From NCBI RefSeq assembly GCF_030052815.1, contig NC_079499.1, positions 80,887,183-80,951,182 on the forward strand: a stretch of 64,000 nt of DNA. Direction: 5' to 3'. Shown here one piece after another: positions 1 through 11,706 of this stretch (position 1 is its first letter; every line of letters starts with the position of its first letter). Source of the DNA: Hevea brasiliensis (lineage: Eukaryota > Streptophyta > Magnoliopsida > Malpighiales > Euphorbiaceae). The position numbers were made by a program, and so were the translations under genes. Below the pieces are notes generated by a model. That model searched no databases. It saw nothing but the letters and a program-made list of their open reading frames with translations, and was not told the origin of the DNA.

Positions 1-410
1 GGGGTGCTACAATTGTAATATTCATTTTGTGTTGTAGATCAAAAACCCATGTAATTATTGCAAATTATGTAAATTAATTGAAATTGAGTATTTTGTTTAT
101 GAATGAATATCAGTTTATTTATTTATGTATGAATGAAAATTGTGAATTTGCAACATTGAAATGAAGTACTGGTATTAAATGTGAAGAAAAATTTACATTA
201 TTGTAATTATATTATTGAAACTTTTAACATGTGGGAAAACATCAAATATTAATAAATTTAGGGGAAACTCCGTCAGTTTCTCCGGTTAATAAATTGATCC
301 TAAATTAAATAAATTAAATGTGATTATTAGAAATAAAATAAGATAAGTTTCCAGCACCCAGTGTGACATGCTTTGCTCGACTACACTGTAAACGAGTAAG
401 GGGTGTCACA
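1..410 (+). repeat. 5' LTR of A, 3' tail only
   Basis: This closely matches 48100-48281 plus 52346-52572 of the 3' LTR and ends in GGGTGTCACA directly before the primer site. The AT-rich stretch and the GCTCGACTACACTGTA motif near the end recur in all chromovirus LTRs of the window. The start lies upstream of position 1. Confidence 0.88.
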
Positions 411-427
411 TTTAGTGGTATCGGGGA
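411..427 (+). other. Primer-binding site of A (degenerate)
   Basis: TTTAG spacer followed by TGGTATCGGGGA. Intact relatives in this window have TGGTATCAGAGC, complementary to the 3' end of initiator methionine tRNA; two substitutions are visible here. Confidence 0.8.
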
Positions 428-538
428 ATGATTTAGATGTTTCTGGGTCTAGATAAAGTACATACTATGCATTGCTTTTGTAAGAATTGATATGACACTA
501 ATGCAGATCTGTTTGTTTTTTATTATTTTGGTTAGGAT

Positions 539-1323
539 ATGGATCAGATCTCGCAGAGAGCAGTACAGGAAGAGGTGGAGAGTCATGCTTCACCCGTGGC
601 TGAAGCTGGAGGCAAGGGAGCTCCTGCTCCACCAATACCTTAGGGACTTACACAACCCCAACAAGCACTATTTGAGCATATGACAGCCTTTTTTAGAAAA
701 ATGATGGGGGCTATCGCAATAATCCCGCCACCACATCCAACACCACAGAAGTCCCATTTGGAGAAACAAAGAAAGTATGGGGCTATGGATTTCCTAGGTA
801 AGAAAAAAGATGATCCCATGGCAGCTGAAAATTAGTTAGAAAGAACGGAAAAAGTACTGAGACAACTCCATTGCACCCCAGAGCAGAACTTAGAGGGTGC
901 TATGTCCTTACTTCAAAATGATGCCTATCAGTGGTGGGACACAGTATCCAAGGAGGTCAAACCAGATCAAATCACCTGGAAATTTTTCCTCACGAAGTTT
1001 AGAAAGAAATATGTTAGTAATGTGTACCTGGATGAAAGAAAAAGAGAATTCATTAGTTTGAGACAGAGACAGCTGTCAGTATCAGAATATGAATAGGAAT
1101 TTGTGAGGTTGAGCATATATGGAAGAGAGATAGTACCCACAGAGGCTGAGAGGTGCAGAAGTTTGAAAAAGGGTTAAATGATAATATCAAGCTACTCATT
1201 ACTGCATTGAGGATAATAGATTTTGCTCAGTTAGTTGAAGCTGTACTCAAAGTTGAAAGGGTTAGAATTAATAAGCAGAGCAGAAGGGATAAACAGCAGA
1301 AGAGAGGTCTGAGTCAGACCAGT
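539..1323 (+). pseudogene. A gag, N-terminal two thirds (broken)
   Basis: The capsid-type Gag starts at the ATG at 539, at the same place relative to the primer site as in B (26535). The conserved capsid stretch with the QWWDTV motif and the RRxFISLRQRQLSV-like segment is readable, followed by a GLNDNIK motif. Stops interrupt it at about 642, 835 and 1096, and there is a frameshift near 1160. The frame ends where the Cassandra composite is inserted and resumes at 3015. It would package element RNA in cytoplasmic particles if intact; here it cannot be translated whole. Confidence 0.85.
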
Positions 1324-1600
1324 TGTAATGATTGGGCTCCAACCACTAGAGGAATTGTCCACTTTGGCTGTAACCCTCACGGTTTTATCCCATAGGTGGA
1401 ATAGAGAACTTCCCAGGAGGTCACCCATTCTAGGATTTCTCTCAAGCTAGCACGCTTAACCCTGGAGTTCTTCCAACTCTCCAGGCCATTCCACCAAAAG
1501 GCACTTCTAATGACTAGTTTCCCTATTTTACATATCATTACTTTTTGAACTTAAGACCATCTTCATGCTTTACCGATGTAGGATTTTCCTAAGAGACCTT
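1324..1600 (-). repeat. Cassandra LTR, left copy (3' LTR of minus-strand element)
   Basis: In minus orientation it runs from the CTTAGG...ACATCGG region to the end ...CAATCATTACA. It holds a 5S-like core and is followed on the high-coordinate side by the short internal region with a GGGGGGAG purine tract. Confidence 0.85.
1402..1473 (-). ncRNA. 5S rRNA-like segment in left Cassandra LTR
   Basis: On the minus strand this matches the 3' half of plant 5S rRNA, including the GGGTGACCTCCTGGGAAGTT stretch and GGTTAAGCGTGCT, the region of the RNA polymerase III internal promoter. It is a Cassandra LTR feature, not a ribosomal gene; the rest of 5S diverges. Confidence 0.75.
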
Positions 1601-1686
1601 TCTCCCCCCCTTTCGGGACTCAGCGTCCTTGCTGAGGTTTGCCCTGCCATCGCCCAAGAGGACACGTGAGCGACTCTGATACCAAT
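1601..1686 (-). other. Cassandra internal region with primer-binding site
   Basis: The minus-strand primer site (complement of GACTCTGATACCA at 1672-1684) lies next to an LTR end (TGTAATAG at 1687). The polypurine-like run lies at 1602-1613. The internal region of under 100 bp has no coding capacity, as expected for a TRIM. Confidence 0.8.
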
Positions 1687-1710
1687 TGTAATAGTTAGGC
1701 TCCAACCACA

Positions 1711-1867
1711 CTGGTCCCCTATACACCGTCTCTGGAGAGCTGCCCACCGATGGTGTAGACTGACCTCTCCTAGGTGTGAACTGAGATTTGGGCCTCTAGG
1801 ACTGGCCCTGACCTTGTGTCTGACTCTGGACCCTTAAACTTCTTACTGGGTGCAGAGGATGAACTAG
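1711..1867 (-). other. Inverted copy of the flanking chromovirus gag segment
   Basis: Read on the minus strand, this segment repeats the gag sequence of A that lies on the + strand at 3015-3175, including the CCAGT-like duplication (CTAGT here) beside an LTR end. It carries no open frame. It shows that the right-hand insertion junction itself was duplicated in inverted orientation. Confidence 0.85.
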
Positions 1868-2137
1868 TATAACAGTTAGGCTCCAACCACTAGAGGAATT
1901 ATTCGCTTTGGTCGTAAGCCTCACGGTTTTATCCCATAGGTGGAATGGAGAACTTCCCAGGAGGTCACCCATCCTAGGATTTCTCTCAGGTGAGCATGTT
2001 TAACCCTAGAGTTCCTCAAACTCTCCAGGCCATTCCACCAAAAGGCACATCTACTGATTAGTTTTCCCATTTTATATATCATTACGTTTTGAACCCAAGA
2101 TCATTTCTGTGCTTTATCGATGTGGGATTTGCCTAAG
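1868..2137 (-). repeat. Cassandra LTR, middle copy
   Basis: A second minus-oriented Cassandra LTR with a 5S-like core around 1950-2020. Together with 1711-1867 it forms an inverted duplicate of 2739-3175. Confidence 0.85.
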
Positions 2138-2164
2138 GGACCTTTAATGCATGTAGAGTGGGCC

Positions 2165-2548
2165 CATATAGGTCATATTTTGTATTTTGTATAAAATGCC
2201 TAGTTATAGTATTGTAATGTAGATTATGAAAATGTAATTAATAGGTATGTGATGTAAATTAATAAATTAGCTTTTTTCATATGTAATTAATTTATATATC
2301 ATGTAAATTATGAAATTATGTAATTATTTTGTAAATTATGTAAATTAAGGAAATTTGAAAATTTTGCTTATGTAATTTGAGCATGAATGAGATTGTATGG
2401 GTTTGAAGACTGAATTGAAATATATAGATGATGCATGAAATGATGAGATTATTATTGTAAATATATTATCGAAAATTTCAAGCAGGTAAATAGCGAGATA
2501 CGCCAAACGGTATTAGAATAGGGGAACTCCGTCAGTTTCTCCTTAGAA

Positions 2549-2611
<63 letters not shown>

Positions 2612-2733
2612 TGATATTAAAAGATAATGAGTTTCAAAATTATTTAAGAGTAAGTAAGATAAGATAAGGTGCTCCGGCACTGAGTGTGACATGTCTTACT
2701 CAGCTACACTACAGACGGATAAGGCGTGTTACA
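2165..2733 (+). repeat. Chromovirus LTR tail inside the Cassandra composite
   Basis: AT-rich sequence resembling the last part of A's LTR, ending with the GGTGCTCCGGCACTGAGTG motif and ...GTGTTACA at 2733. Bases 2734-2742 (TTTAGTGGT) continue as chromovirus primer-site sequence before switching to Cassandra LTR. The 5' boundary is approximate. Confidence 0.8.
2551..2610 (+). repeat. (TAA)n microsatellite
   Basis: About 20 uninterrupted TAA units within the chromovirus LTR tail. Confidence 0.97.
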
Positions 2734-2738
2734 TTTAG

Positions 2739-3014
2739 TGGTCCCTTAGGCAAATCCCACATCGATAAAGCACAGAGATGGTCTTGGGTTCAAAAAGTAA
2801 TGATATATAAAATGGGAAAACTAATCACTAGAGGCTCCTTTTGGTGGAATGGCCTGGAGAGTTGGAAGAACTCCAGGGTTAAGCATGCTCGCTTAAGAGA
2901 AATCCTAGGATGGGTGACCTCCTGGGAAGTTCTTCATTCCACCTATGGGATAAAACCATGAGGCTTACGGCCAAAGCGAACAATTCCTCTAGCTGTTGGA
3001 GCCCGACCGTTGCA
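2739..3014 (+). repeat. Cassandra LTR, right copy with 5S-like core
   Basis: Plus-oriented LTR. The 5S-like stretch at about 2868-2945 is in sense, with GGTTAAGCATGCTCGCTTAA and GGATGGGTGACCTCCTGGGA. It ends ...CGTTGCA just before the CCAGT duplication. It is the inverted partner of 1868-2137 and 1324-1600. Confidence 0.85.
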
Positions 3015-3710
3015 CCAGTTCATCCTCTGCACCCAGTAAGAAGTTTAAAGGTCCTCAATCTCAGGGCCAAAGTCAGACACAAGGTCAAAGCTAGTCCCAG
3101 AGGCCCAAATCTCAGTTCACACCTAGGAAAGGTCAGTCTACACCATCAGTGGGCAGTTGTCCAGGGACGGTGTATAGGGGACGAGCCCCAACAACCTCTT
3201 CAGCATGTCCACATTGTCATAAGTGGCACAGAGGTGAGTGTTGGTGAGTGACTGGGGGATGTTTCCAGTGTGGGTCTACTGAGCATTAGATAAAAGATTG
3301 CCCAAGGAGAACTATTGCAACTACTCCAACACCAACAAATAGACCTGCCCCTGCAGCTCAAAAGGGTAGAAGGCCAGGTAAATCTGAGGCAACCGAAACT
3401 TCCCAGAGGCCTGCATCAGAGTCAGTTATGAGGCCAGAGGCAAAAGCACCAGCAAGGGCATAAGCCATGAGAGCTGAGGAGATGCAGGATACTCTAGATG
3501 TCATCAGGGATATGTTTTCTCTTTACGACATAACTATACATGCATTGGTGGATCTAGGATCCACTCACTCATACATTTGCATTGAGTTACCCATGGAGAG
3601 GGGAATTCAAGTAAAGAAAAGCCACCAAGATATTTTAGTCACTAACCCACTAGGCCATAGTGTGGTGGTAAATAGAGTGTGCAAAGGTTTTCCATTAAGG
3701 AATTAGGGTA
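3015..3710 (+). pseudogene. A gag C-terminus, zinc knuckle and protease start (broken)
   Basis: Gag resumes after the Cassandra insertion. A CCHC zinc knuckle (CFQCGSTEH...KDC) lies at about 3256-3303 with a stop inside it. The aspartic protease motif [13 protein letters not shown] lies near 3544-3585; B and D have DPGS at this place. A frameshift near 3690-3700 separates it from the following frame. Confidence 0.82.
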
Positions 3711-5338
3711 TGAGTTTTCGGCAGACCTAATTGAATTGCCCTTCTACGAGTTTAATGTCATCCTTGGAATGGATTGGCTATCACATCGTCAAGCAATAGT
3801 TAATTGTAAACTGAAGAGGATTACACTGAAAACTCCTGAGAATGATGAGATAACAGTTATAGGGGAAAGGAAAGATTTTCTCTCTAACGTCATTTCAGCC
3901 ACTGCTGTAAGAAAATTGATGAGAAAATGCTGTGAAGCCTATTTGGCACATGTGGTTAACACTAGGCAGGCTAAGCTTGACCTGTGTGACATACCTATTG
4001 TAAGTGATCTCCCCAATGTCTTCCCTGAGAAATTACTTGGTTTGCCACTAGAAAGGGAAGTAGAATTTGCTATTGAGATAATATTGTGTACAACACTAAT
4101 CTCCATTGTACCTTATAGGATGGCACCCACTGAATTGAAGGAGCTGAAAATTCAGCTGCAAGAGTTACTGGATAAGGGGTTTATACGGCCCATTGTGTCA
4201 CCATGGGAAGCTTCGGTGTTGTTTGTGAAGAAGAATGATAGAACTTGAGGTTATGTATTGACTACCAGCAGTTAAATAAAGTGACTATGAAGAACAGGTA
4301 CCCATTACCCAGAATTAATGATCTGTTTCATCAATTGAAGGAAGCAGGCATATTTTCCAAGATTGATCTTAGATCAGGGTATCATCAGCTGAGGGTAAAG
4401 GATGCAGATGTGCCTAAGACTGCATTTAGGACCCGATATGGACACTATGAATTTCTAGTGATGCCGTTTGATTAGACAAATATCCCAGCGATTTTCATGA
4501 ACTTTATGAACAGTATCTTCCATCCATACTTAGATTGATTTGTATTAGATCGGTTTGTAGTAGTCTTTATTCATGACATTCTAGTTTATTCCAAGAATAG
4601 GGAATAACATGATAAGCATTTGAGGATTGTTTTGCAAACCCTGAGAGAGAAGAAGTTGTATGCTAAGTTGTCTAAGTGTGAATTCTGGTTGAATGAGATT
4701 GCTTTTCTTGGACACATAGTATCAGCTAATGGGATTAGAGTGGATCCCAAAAAGATTGAAGCAGTAATGGAGTAGAAGCCTTCTAGAAATGCAACTGAAA
4801 TAAGAAGTTTCTTGGGGCTAGCTGGGTATTATGGAAGGTTTGTGAAGGGGTTCTCTTTGATAGCCACTCCACTGACTAAGTTGCTACATAAGAATGTAAA
4901 ATTCGACTAGAATGACAAGTATCAAGCCAGCTTTAAGAGGTTAAAAGCTATGTTGAAAGAGGCACCATTGTTAACATAGTCAGTGTCGGGAAAAGACTTT
5001 GTGGTTTACAATTATGCTTCCCATAATGGGCTAGGGTGTGTCCTGATGCAAGAAGAGAAAGTGGTCGCCTATACTTCCAGACAACCAAGGCCACATGAAA
5101 AGAACTGCCCCACCCATGATCTGGAGTTAGCAGCAATTATCTTCGCATTGAAGATATAGAGGCACTATTTGTATAGTAAAAAATGTTACATATATACAGA
5201 CCACAAAAGTCTGAAGTACTTACCAACCCAGAAGGAGCTCAACCTTAGACAAAGGCAGTGGATTGAGTTTCTGAAGGACTATGATTGTGTGATAGACTAC
5301 CATCCTGGGAAGGCAAATGTAGTTGCTAATTCCTTGAG
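3679..5338 (+). pseudogene. A protease / reverse transcriptase / RNase H (broken)
   Basis: Protein segments appear in order: [10 protein letters not shown] (protease C-terminal part, about 3754), the RT fingers with [10 protein letters not shown] (about 4250), [13 protein letters not shown] and YEFLVMPF (about 4350-4470), the catalytic region read as FIHDILVYS (about 4570, where D has FIDD), then RNase H with [12 protein letters not shown] (about 5117) and [13 protein letters not shown] (about 5186). Stops occur at about 4246, 4474, 4537, 4606, 4774, 4909, 4977 and 5158. The second Asp of the catalytic pair is therefore altered in addition to the stops. The frame is cut at 5338 by a solo LTR and resumes at 8890. 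Confidence 0.88.
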
Positions 5339-8300
5339 TGTCACACTTTACCTCTCTGTAAGGCATAACACGATCCCGTAGAATACCTAATGAACTATCA
5401 AACTTCACCTACCGATAACTCATTAAGTGCCCTACAAGAGATTTTAAAACAATTCTCTTACTTTTATAAGTGGTGAGCATTTCTAAATAGATATTAAAAT
5501 CATTTATTCAAAGTTTTAAAACTAGTAAAATTTTTTTCCCATTTTATTTTTCCACAAATTTTATAGAAATTTCGGCAGAGTGCTATCTGTATTTTGAGAA
5601 AACAGTTCTTCAAATTCCTGTAAAAAGCACTTCCAATAATTTGTCTCAGCAACTTCTTCAATTTCACAGCCATCCCAATCAATTTCAACATCACTTATCA
5701 ATTTCCAAAAATTCAAATCCGCAATTTCCAATTCAAATATCATCCAAAATATTACTAATTACTTTCATTCAAATTAAAATAAAATACTTCCATTCATATG
5801 TAATTAAATGTAAAAAAATTTATATACATCATACTAACAATTTACATTAGGAAAATCCAAACTAAAATTTATTACAAACTTTATACAAACTGCTCAAGAC
5901 CAGTTTTACATGTCCATACCTTTACATACATTACATACATTAAAATAAATTTTTATAGTCAGAGTATAAAATATACCCGATAGACTTCAGAGTAGGTAGC
6001 TCCTCTGTCCTTAGCAGCTCACTTTGCTGCTCTTCTAGTCTCTATATCTGTGATAGCAATAACAGCCATCACTAAGTACTAGGACTCAGTGGTGCACAAC
6101 ATACTAAAATAATCTTTATGCAGAATTTAAATCATATTTATTCAAAATTTAAACTGAACATGAGAATTAAATACAAAACATGAATTATGAGATTTTAATC
6201 CAAACAATTTCATTTCGAAGTGTCAAAACCAATTTCATAAAACCCACAGTTATATCATGCCATTCGAAATAAATATAATCTCAATGGCCAGAGGCTAAGG
6301 AGAAGTCACATCACAAGGCTAGCTAGCTCAAATATATGGGAACCCATTCTTTTTCTTCTGATACTGGCACACACCTCAACACTTCAGCCAGAGAAGGAAT
6401 CAAAATTTGAAACTGATTACCCCCACTAGTCATGCTAGTGAGGTGTTCAAATATATGTTCATGACACTATGGTTTTAAAACTTATCTTAACAATTTACTA
6501 AACATTTATTGCCATTTCAAACACAAACAATTAATCTTTTAACAATTTAAATCAAAAGCATAATAAACTTTTCAATTCAATTGTGTCACAATTTCATATC
6601 TCAATTCATTTCAAACAATGTGCAGAAGAAAATTTACAATAATTCTATGTTATGTACAAACCTTAAGCGAGTCGCCCTTGGCCTTGACTCGATCCCTCGG
6701 ATTCTCCCGGTGTTCTTTTCCACTAAAACACACAGTTTCACAGTGTTTTAGTATCATAACTTAGCATAAATCTAAAAATAAATTTAAATTCACTTTTACC
6801 TAGCTCTAATGTGCTAGACTTGATGTTCTTTAAAATTTGTGTTTCAGGGTTACTATTCATGACATTATTTAAGTCAATTTGTTGACTTTCTAAGGCTTAA
6901 TAGGTATGGAAATTCCAACTTCCTCACATACCACATTTTGATCACCCATTTTGTTGGTTTTGGTTGTTTTCTCAAAACTTAGGTCTTTTAAGTAAAATTG
7001 CAAATTTTTAGTTTTGGGTGTCTTTTGTTGCACTATTCCATTGGCCATTTTACTGTTAGAATTTGGCAAAATTTTCTTCATAGAAAATGTTACCTATTGT
7101 CCTAACTTTATTCTCCTTTTTGAATAACTCTAATTGGAGTTTTGTAGCTTAAGTTATAGCCATTTGAATCATAGCTACCGGATTGGACTTAACCCAAATT
7201 TCTGAGCACCAAACTAGTTCTGGCAGTTTTAGGTCATCAACTTTGGGTGGCCAAATGACTTGGTTAAGGGTATAATTTGGGTTTATATTCTTCATGAAAG
7301 TTTTAGATCTATATCTTAGCATTCTATTGGTAAAATGTCAGGTCATTTAGATCTGCCTAGCCCAAGTTATGGCCAAATGAACAAACACTATTCATTTGGT
7401 CATTTTTATACAGGTCAGATTGCCAATTACAGATTTGGTTAATTTGTTCACTAGGTTTTAGTCACTTTTTGGGCATGATTCCTAAATGAAAAATATTTCA
7501 TTTTGTGTCTATTTTCATTCTCAATTGGTCTCATACCAATTGGACTTGTAAATTTTCAATTTTGGTCCCTGAAATTGACCTTGGTCCTGCTGCCTGCAGC
7601 ATGACCCTAAGCAATCCGAATTTGCATTTGGTTCCAACACTTCTAACATGCTCCAATTGGTCACAAATGACCATTTCTCATCTCAAACCAAGTCCAACAT
7701 ACCATTTAACACATTCTCATATTTTTGTATTCCAAACCCTAGGTGCCAAACCTAATTCATCTATTTGTTGCATTTAACTAGTTAAACACATATACACATG
7801 CTTCCTTAACTGATTCAAACTTACCTACACTATTTATTCAATCAAATTCATATATTATTATCACAAACCCTAGCTGGCCAAATTTTCCTCTAGTCCTCCA
7901 ACAATTATTTTCTTTTAATTTTAAGTTAAAATCTAAGCTACTTGAACCAAAAATATAGAAATTAAACTAAGAAATGGAGGTTTGCTCACTAACCTCAACC
8001 TTTGATTTTCAATCTTCAATTCCCTTCTTCTTTTCTTCTTTCTTTCTTGCTCAAACTTCTTTTCAAGTTGCCAAAACAAGTTTTAAGTAATAAAATTAGG
8101 GAAATCTATGGTTACTTTGAAGATTTGAAAGCTTGAATTTAAGCTTTCATGGAGGATTTTCAAAAAGAGAGAGCTTGGGAGAGAGAGAGACGGCAAGGAA
8201 TGGAAGATGAGTGTTTTCTTTTTTTTTCTTTTCTTTTTCTTTTATTAGTTTATCCCTTAGGAAGAACAAAATTTAAATAAAATAAATTTTAGTTATAATA

Positions 8301-8889
8301 ATTATTGCATCATGCATGAGGTCATGCATGATGTCATCACTTTTTACTTTTCTTTTTTTTTCTCTTTTTTTTTTATTTTTCTATTAGTTCTTTAATTTAA
8401 TTCCCAATTCTGAAAATTTCTTTTCTCTGATTTTATTTGAGAATTAGGTCAGGAGTCAGCTCTCAGGGTCAATTGACCAAATTGCCCTTCGCCGGTTAGA
8501 CCCAGTTTATAAATAATTCAATATTTCTTTCAGATCCCTTACCTAATTATTTGATTGCTTAACAATTCTTTTTCATGATTTTCTCTTTTCCACTATGTTC
8601 ACAATAGTCCTAAGAACCGCAGTGTCACATTTTATAGTTCGAAATTTGAGTTTAAATTGACTTCGCAGTCCTTCCCGAGAAGGTCACCCATCACTGTGAC
8701 TCTCAGCTCATTTAACTTCTTATGTTCTGTTTTTCTTATTTATACTTAACTAATTAGCAATTAATAATTATTTATGTTCAAGGCTTATCTAGTTGTCTTA
8801 AGTATGGTTCTAATTCCCTCAGTTGTTCGGACTGACACCGGTCACCAGAAAAGTGAAATATACCAGGCTATACAAATAGGAGTGTTACA
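5339..8889 (-). mobile_element. Solo chromovirus LTR, reversed, in A RNase H-integrase
   Basis: This 3551-bp sequence has termini TGTCACAC...GTGTTACA, i.e. TGTAACAC...GTGTGACA on the minus strand, flanked by TTGAG at 5334-5338 and 8890-8894. Removing it rejoins the RNase H tail with the sequence coding for an SRKS-type motif. No internal coding domain or primer site is present, so it is a solo LTR from LTR-LTR recombination. It carries reversed CCATAACT-type module anchors near 7151 and 7366. A GA-rich run lies around 8167-8190. The ORFs in it are short and unsupported. Confidence 0.9.
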
Positions 8890-9491
8890 TTGAGCAGAAA
8901 GTCCATTGAATACCTATTTGTCCTTAGCTCATGATGGAGCTATTTTAGCTTAGATGCAAGTAAAGCCAAACCTGCTACAACAGATACAAGATGGGCAGAA
9001 GGTAAATGAGAAGCTCATGACTATTGTGGGCAGAATCACAGAAGGGAAGGAGACAGAATATGAGGTGAAAGCATATGGGTGTTTGTACTATAAAGGAAGA
9101 ATGTGTGTACCAGATGATGGGGAATTGAAGACAAGCATTCTGAAAGAAGCACACCACAGTGTTTATGCTATGCACCCAGGAAGTACTAAAATGTATCATG
9201 ATTTGAATCCTCATTACTGAGGACCTGGTATGAAGAAGCACATAGTTGACTATGAGACTAAATGCTTAACATGTCAACAAGTCAAGGCAGGACATCAAGT
9301 TCTATTAGGTTTTTTACAGCCAATAAGCATACCTGAATGGAAATGAGATCGGCTCACCATGGATTTTGTTAGTAGTCTGCCTCTCACCTAGAAGAACATG
9401 ATGCAGTATGGGTGATAATAGACAGATTGACCAAATCAGCACATTTTTTACCAGTTAGGACTGACTATCCACTGGAGAAGCTAGGAGAATT
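8890..9491 (+). pseudogene. A integrase, N-terminal part (broken)
   Basis: It contains the spacer to RNase H, then the zinc-binding H-H-C-C region ([11 protein letters not shown] near 9174, KCLTCQQ near 9262) and the start of the catalytic core (TMDFVSSLP near 9357). Stops lie at about 8953, 9218 and 9345 and there is a frameshift near 9390. The reading is cut at 9491 by copia element C and continues at 40633 (GAATT duplication). Confidence 0.87.
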
Positions 9492-11595
9492 TAAAGGATG
9501 GAAGCATGAAAAACACAAGTTTATACCATTGAATTCAAAAATTTTCACCTAGGGTCATATGCATCATGCAAGATTTATTTTTATCTATTTGATTTCAATG
9601 ATAAAAGATATATTAAAACTCTTTTAATATGTTTTTGGATCTGTATTTGTCATTTAATATTTTAGAATTAATCAGATTAATTTTAGAACCCTAGATTAGA
9701 TCAAGAACAAATACACTAACCTCTTGATGCACTGCAGCGTATTTGTACCTTTGGGATGCGTCTTTAGGACACCAGATGTTGTCCCTCTAGCTTGTCCACA
9801 CCAAGAACACCTATGGCAACCCTTGAACAGCTTCTAAAGCTTTTTCTATGAATTAGAAAATCAAGTTTTGCCTTTTAAGAGATTAAAGATGTAAACAAGA
9901 CTCTAGAAACGATATCTAGTATTTTTAATTCAAGAGATTATTGGGAAATATTTTTGAATTGATGAGAGATGAAGAAGATGGAAGGGAGAGGTGCTTTGTG
10001 GCGGCACCAATGAAACAAATAGCAGCTAGGTATTTTTCTTTTCATCCTTTCCCTTATATAGCTAGGTCACCTTCTTATTGGTTCTAGGTTTAATTGACCC
10101 AATCACATTGTGCCAAGTGTCAAACCTATATTTAATCTTAATTTTAATCATCTTACATGATTAAAAGACATTTTGCAAGCTTATGTGTAATGCCATGTGT
10201 CACCATCTCATGGTGCCACATGTCACCCTGTGAAAATGACCAAAATGTCCCTGTGTCTTAATTTTGAGTTCTCAACCCAAAATAATTATTTTTCTTCTTC
10301 TAATCAATTTATATCAAATATAAAACAATTAATTAATCTTTATTAATTAATTTCTCATTAATTAAATTCATATTTAAACACTTTAAATATAAATTTAACT
10401 TATACTATACATATATAAATTTAACTAATACTATACATCCAATAATCTAGATTTGGTTTTAAGTCATGCTAGGGACTTTGCAATCTAATTGCAAACCAAA
10501 CCTATTTAATTAATCAATTAAACTCTTTAATTAATTAATTAAATCATATTTAATTTGGTGATTACTTGTGTATGTGTGTGACTTACTAGGCTCATCACTA
10601 ATTGGCAATGAGACATGATATCAACTCTTAATATTATCAGAACTCTTTCTTACCATAAATAATTTATCTAAACCATTTTATGTACCTCATAGACCATGGT
10701 TAACACCTAGCATAACATGCCATGGCCATCCAATTAGTAATAAGGTTTACCTTAAATGAACCTATAATCATATATTACTATGTACTAGAATCTCTCTGTT
10801 ACAAAATCCCAATTCAAGCTGGAGTAATGATTTATGTCAAACCCCATTTGCTATGAATATTATGTTCTCTTTTAATTCCAGTTCTTGATGAAAAGATTTT
10901 CTTATCAAAAACTATTTTCTGATTAAATCTATCTGTCATGGCCAGGAACTTGAAACATCAAGAACAATTAAATGAACATAGGATTTTATCCCTATTTACT
11001 TAGAGGAACAGATTCCATCTTGATCAACACCTACCTCCATATATAACTAGTAGGAGCCAACACATGCCCATATACCCATACACAGTACAAGTATGAAAGC
11101 AGTATCAAACTCAAACCACCTGTATACAAGATAATTGTGTTATCTCAGGTCTAAAGATTATATGCACTGATATGATTTATGACAATACATTGACAAGACT
11201 AAACTCCATGTGCTTGTCATAAGTGTCACTGGTTCGACCTACTTATCTTGTATAAGTGTCTATCATGATTGTCATATGGCATGAGACTCACCATTCCATC
11301 TTATTTATATTCATATAAATAACTTGGGAACAAACATGAATACAATCTTTCTGGATATGTCATGTCCTTATTGTGAAGTATCCTCGATTGTAAACTTATT
11401 TATGATACTTTGTACTAGAAATACTGTCACTCATATCCTTAACAACTTAAGAATAGAATTTCTAACAAAATATCAATGGACCTTTTCTATTACACACAAA
11501 TATATTATGTAAACGGAAAAGTGAAAATGCCTTTTATTAATAAAAGATGCACAAGATATATACTAAATGATATGCTCTAGGGCATACTAATAATA
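9492..11595 (-). repeat. 3' LTR of copia C
   Basis: Very similar along its length to 38528-40632 and 26710-28815. The low-coordinate end reads TAAAGGATGGAAGC where the 5' LTR has TGAAGGAGCG, and the other end GCATACTAATAATA where the partner has ...CTACTAACA, so both termini have decayed. Length is 2104 bp. No gene is seen; ORFs here are chance frames. Confidence 0.9.
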
Positions 11596-11610
11596 ATCTC
11601 CCACTAGCAG
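11596..11610 (-). other. Polypurine tract of copia C
   Basis: On the minus strand CTAGTGGGAGATT lies immediately before the 3' LTR, the usual plus-strand primer position. Confidence 0.7.
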
Positions 11611-11706
11611 TAGAGCCATTCATTACAATACCTTAGACTCATCTTCGCAAGATGTCGATCTAACTGAGGTTGTGACATAGGCTTAGTGAATGGATCAGTT
11701 GGATTT

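Larger units (their letters stand above)
1324..3014. mobile_element. Chimeric Cassandra (TRIM) composite with inverted outer LTRs
   Basis: This 1691-bp insertion in A gag is bounded by CCAGT at 1319-1323 and 3015-3019. Cassandra elements are non-coding terminal-repeat retrotransposons in miniature whose LTRs carry 5S rRNA sequence. The left LTR lies in minus orientation and the right LTR in plus orientation, so the ends form an inverted repeat instead of the usual direct repeat. Between them are a primer site, an inverted copy of the neighbouring gag, another Cassandra LTR and the tail of a chromovirus LTR. It is therefore a rearranged or chimeric product. Confidence 0.85.

Noticed and set aside
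1402..1473. 5S rRNA gene
   Set aside because: Only part of 5S matches, and it is embedded in Cassandra LTRs three times in the insertion. Not a functional rRNA locus.
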